Assembly: GCF_026547205.1 (NCBI RefSeq) | Contig: NZ_CP106877.1 | Span: 992,771 to 1,056,770 of the forward strand | Length of the DNA: 64,000 nt | From: Fervidibacillus halotolerans | GTDB taxonomy: Bacteria > Bacillota > Bacilli > Bacillales > Caldibacillaceae | Reading direction: 5' to 3' | Part shown: one piece after another, positions 62,868-64,000 of the stretch | Layout of the letters: each line of letters begins with the position of its first letter | Position numbering within the stretch: position 1 is the first letter of the stretch | The notes under the pieces: generated by a model | The model's database searches: none | The model's input: the letters and a program-made list of their open reading frames with translations, nothing else | What the model was told of the DNA's origin: nothing | Made by a program: the position numbers and the translations under genes

Positions 62868-63377
62868 TTGAAAGATACAATCCTTCCTTTACTTGAAAAT
62901 CAATTGATTATTACCGAATTTACATACGCTATTCAACCGGTGTTCGAAGGTGAATACCAATCGATTATTTATTCAGAACACGGTCTTTTTTACTCCCAAA
63001 AAAAACCGCTCACATTAATCAAAGATGCTTGCGATGCTAGTTTTTCCACCTTTGAAGAGCGGAGAAGAATGATTATTCGAGAATTTCGATACAACTTTCG
63101 TGTCCCGATTCCCGTGTCGCTAGAGCATGATATATTCGCTTTTCCGACGGAGGCGATTCAATCCCCCTTTTGTGAATGGTATTTTGTTAACAATATCGTC
63201 AATATCATCCCGGCAAAAGGAGGATCAAAGGTCATATTTCTAAACGGTTCTTCGGTGACGACTAGCATACCCGTTCATTTATTGATTAAACAATTGGAAA
63301 GGGCTAGTCGCTGTATGACTGCTTTGAAAAATTATCGAAAAATGATGAAATTCTTAGAAGAAAAGAAAAACAGTTAA
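62868..63377 (+). CDS. comK: Competence transcription factor ComK
   Basis: A 169-residue DNA-binding master regulator of genetic competence. Recognisable features are IITEFTYAIQPVFEGEYQSIIYSEHGLFYSQKKPLTLIKDACDASFSTFEERRR, VSLEHDIFAFPTEAIQSPFCEWYFVNNI and VIFLNGSSVTTSIPVHLLIKQLERASRCMTALK, aligning by eye with B. subtilis ComK from the N-terminal beta region to FPT and the NG-x-x-x-x-P motif. It is about 20 residues shorter at the C-terminus than B. subtilis ComK, where that tail contributes to MecA recognition. TTG start with AAGGAG. ComK in B. subtilis activates itself and late com genes. Confidence 0.82.
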   Translation: MKDTILPLLENQLIITEFTYAIQPVFEGEYQSIIYSEHGLFYSQKKPLTLIKDACDASFSTFEERRRMIIREFRYNFRVPIPVSLEHDIFAFPTEAIQSPFCEWYFVNNIVNIIPAKGGSKVIFLNGSSVTTSIPVHLLIKQLERASRCMTALKNYRKMMKFLEEKKNS

Positions 63378-63416
63378 ATGTTCTAATTTAATATCTGCTT
63401 TTTTTTAAAGCATCAA

Positions 63417-63440
63417 CCAATGGATGCTTTTTATTATTTT
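63417..63440 (+). terminator. Terminator after comK
   Basis: AAAGCATC pairs perfectly with GATGCTTT around a 6-nt loop, followed by TTATTATTTTT. Confidence 0.8.
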
Positions 63441-63452
63441 TAAAAAACGTTT

Positions 63453-63485
63453 AATCAATATATTCGTTTTTTGAATATATTGATT
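63453..63485. repeat. Perfect 13-bp inverted repeat between comK and a capA-like gene
   Basis: AATCAATATATTC-N7-GAATATATTGATT; a further T-A pair extends each arm to 14 bp. It is AT-only at the core and followed by ATCATATTC, not a U-run. It could be an operator for the downstream gene or an AT-rich cruciform; no known regulator consensus was recognised. Confidence 0.6.
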
Positions 63486-63623
63486 ATCATATTCTTATTA
63501 TGAATAGATTTAAATGATTCAATCGATTAATATTTCCCCTTCCATTTCTTTTATTTTGTATTATATTTATAGTAAGGGAAAAGGACTGGAAGAGAAATAA
63601 GGATTGGAAAAAGGAGTCATTTT

Positions 63624-64000
63624 ATGAGAAAATCGCTTTTATTTATACCTATTTTCATCTTAACGATTTTAACCGTTATTATTTTTATTTATTTTCAAGG
63701 GAAAAATCAAGTGGATGCCAATATTGCAGTTGCTTGGAATGGATCAAAACAAATGGCTAATCCTGTTTATAAAACATGGGAATCATCCGCTACGATTGGA
63801 AGTATTGGTGATATATTAATCCACGATTGGGTGTATGAGGATGCGAAAACAAATGATGGCTACAATTTTAAACCGATGTTTGAACCGATAAAATTCGCAT
63901 TAGAGAAACCGGATATACTGATTGCCAATCAAGAAACGGTTTTAGGCGGAGCAGAAATTGGTTTATCGAGCTACCCAACTTTCAATAGTCCGTATGAAGT
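63624..64000 (+). CDS. CapA-family protein (poly-gamma-glutamate synthesis type), 5' part
   Basis: The first 125 codons of a CapA/YwtB-type metallophosphatase-fold protein; the gene continues past the window. An N-terminal TM anchor (residues 5-24) precedes TIGSIGDILIHDWVYEDAK, with the G-D-x-x-x-H metal motif, YNFKPMFEPIKFALEKPDILIANQETVLGG, with the NQE/NLE site, and SYPTFNSPYEV, all diagnostic. The protein faces outward. In Bacillus such proteins take part in poly-gamma-glutamate capsule assembly, but many orphan members exist. AAAAAGGAG is 7 nt before the ATG. Confidence 0.87.
   Translation, partial: MRKSLLFIPIFILTILTVIIFIYFQGKNQVDANIAVAWNGSKQMANPVYKTWESSATIGSIGDILIHDWVYEDAKTNDGYNFKPMFEPIKFALEKPDILIANQETVLGGAEIGLSSYPTFNSPYE

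Overview
The window is low-GC DNA with strong AGGAGG-type ribosome binding sites, sigma-A promoters and a gene set typical of endospore-forming Bacillaceae: spoIIP, comK, ltaS, CtsR- and HrcA-type heat-shock operators, a GlpP-controlled glycerol regulon, two PlsY-type proteins, a manganese catalase, yhaO/yhaN and parE/parC. It reads as a chromosomal segment of a Bacillus-like organism. No phage, transposase, rRNA, tRNA or CRISPR was seen.

Layout. 1-6.1 kb: end of a dihydroxyacetone kinase operon (dhaL, dhaM), then glpP, glpF, glpK and glpD with a GlpP-type terminator leader. 6.2-8 kb: a GT2 glycosyltransferase overlapping a divergent PlsY paralogue. 8-11.1 kb (minus): dps, a PutP-type symporter and a LysR regulator. 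11.3-19 kb: a 4-hydroxyphenylacetate degradation cluster (hpaB, C, D, E, a DapA-family aldolase, two-gene hpaG, hpaF). 19-24 kb: macrodomain protein, clpB with a CtsR operator, a lipase-like hydrolase, csaA. 24.4-26.3 kb: arsR-acr3-arsC. 26.8-29.2 kb: ltaS and a small membrane coiled-coil gene. 29.4-34.9 kb: cellobiose-type PTS (IIB, IIC, IIA), phospho-beta-glucosidase and a LicR-type activator. 35-38 kb: sirtuin (minus) and htpG behind a CIRCE element. 38.2-43 kb: yhaO-yhaN. 43.2-47.9 kb: an epimerase, an SLC13/RCK_C permease and an acyl-CoA ligase. 48-51.8 kb: DUF2642 protein, Mn catalase and feoA plus a two-gene feoB. 52.5-58.1 kb (minus): parC, parE, a CoA-binding protein and an XRE regulator. 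58.3-64 kb: a small gene, plsY, spoIIP (minus), a leader ORF with yidC2, a YtkA/FixH-type lipoprotein, comK and a partial capA-like gene.

The most interesting element is at 60995-61330. A 97-residue single-TM ORF sits 22 bp ahead of a yidC2-type insertase gene, and the last codons of the ORF form the 5' arm of a 15-bp RNA helix that masks the whole yidC2 Shine-Dalgarno. This is the architecture of the B. subtilis MifM translation-arrest sensor, but I see no obvious match to the MifM arrest motif as I remember it. Other notable points are htpG under an apparent HrcA operator, a 4-HPA cluster with no visible hydratase gene, two copies of a ~95-bp palindromic intergenic repeat in convergent gaps, and several perfect inverted repeats at promoters with no assigned regulator.
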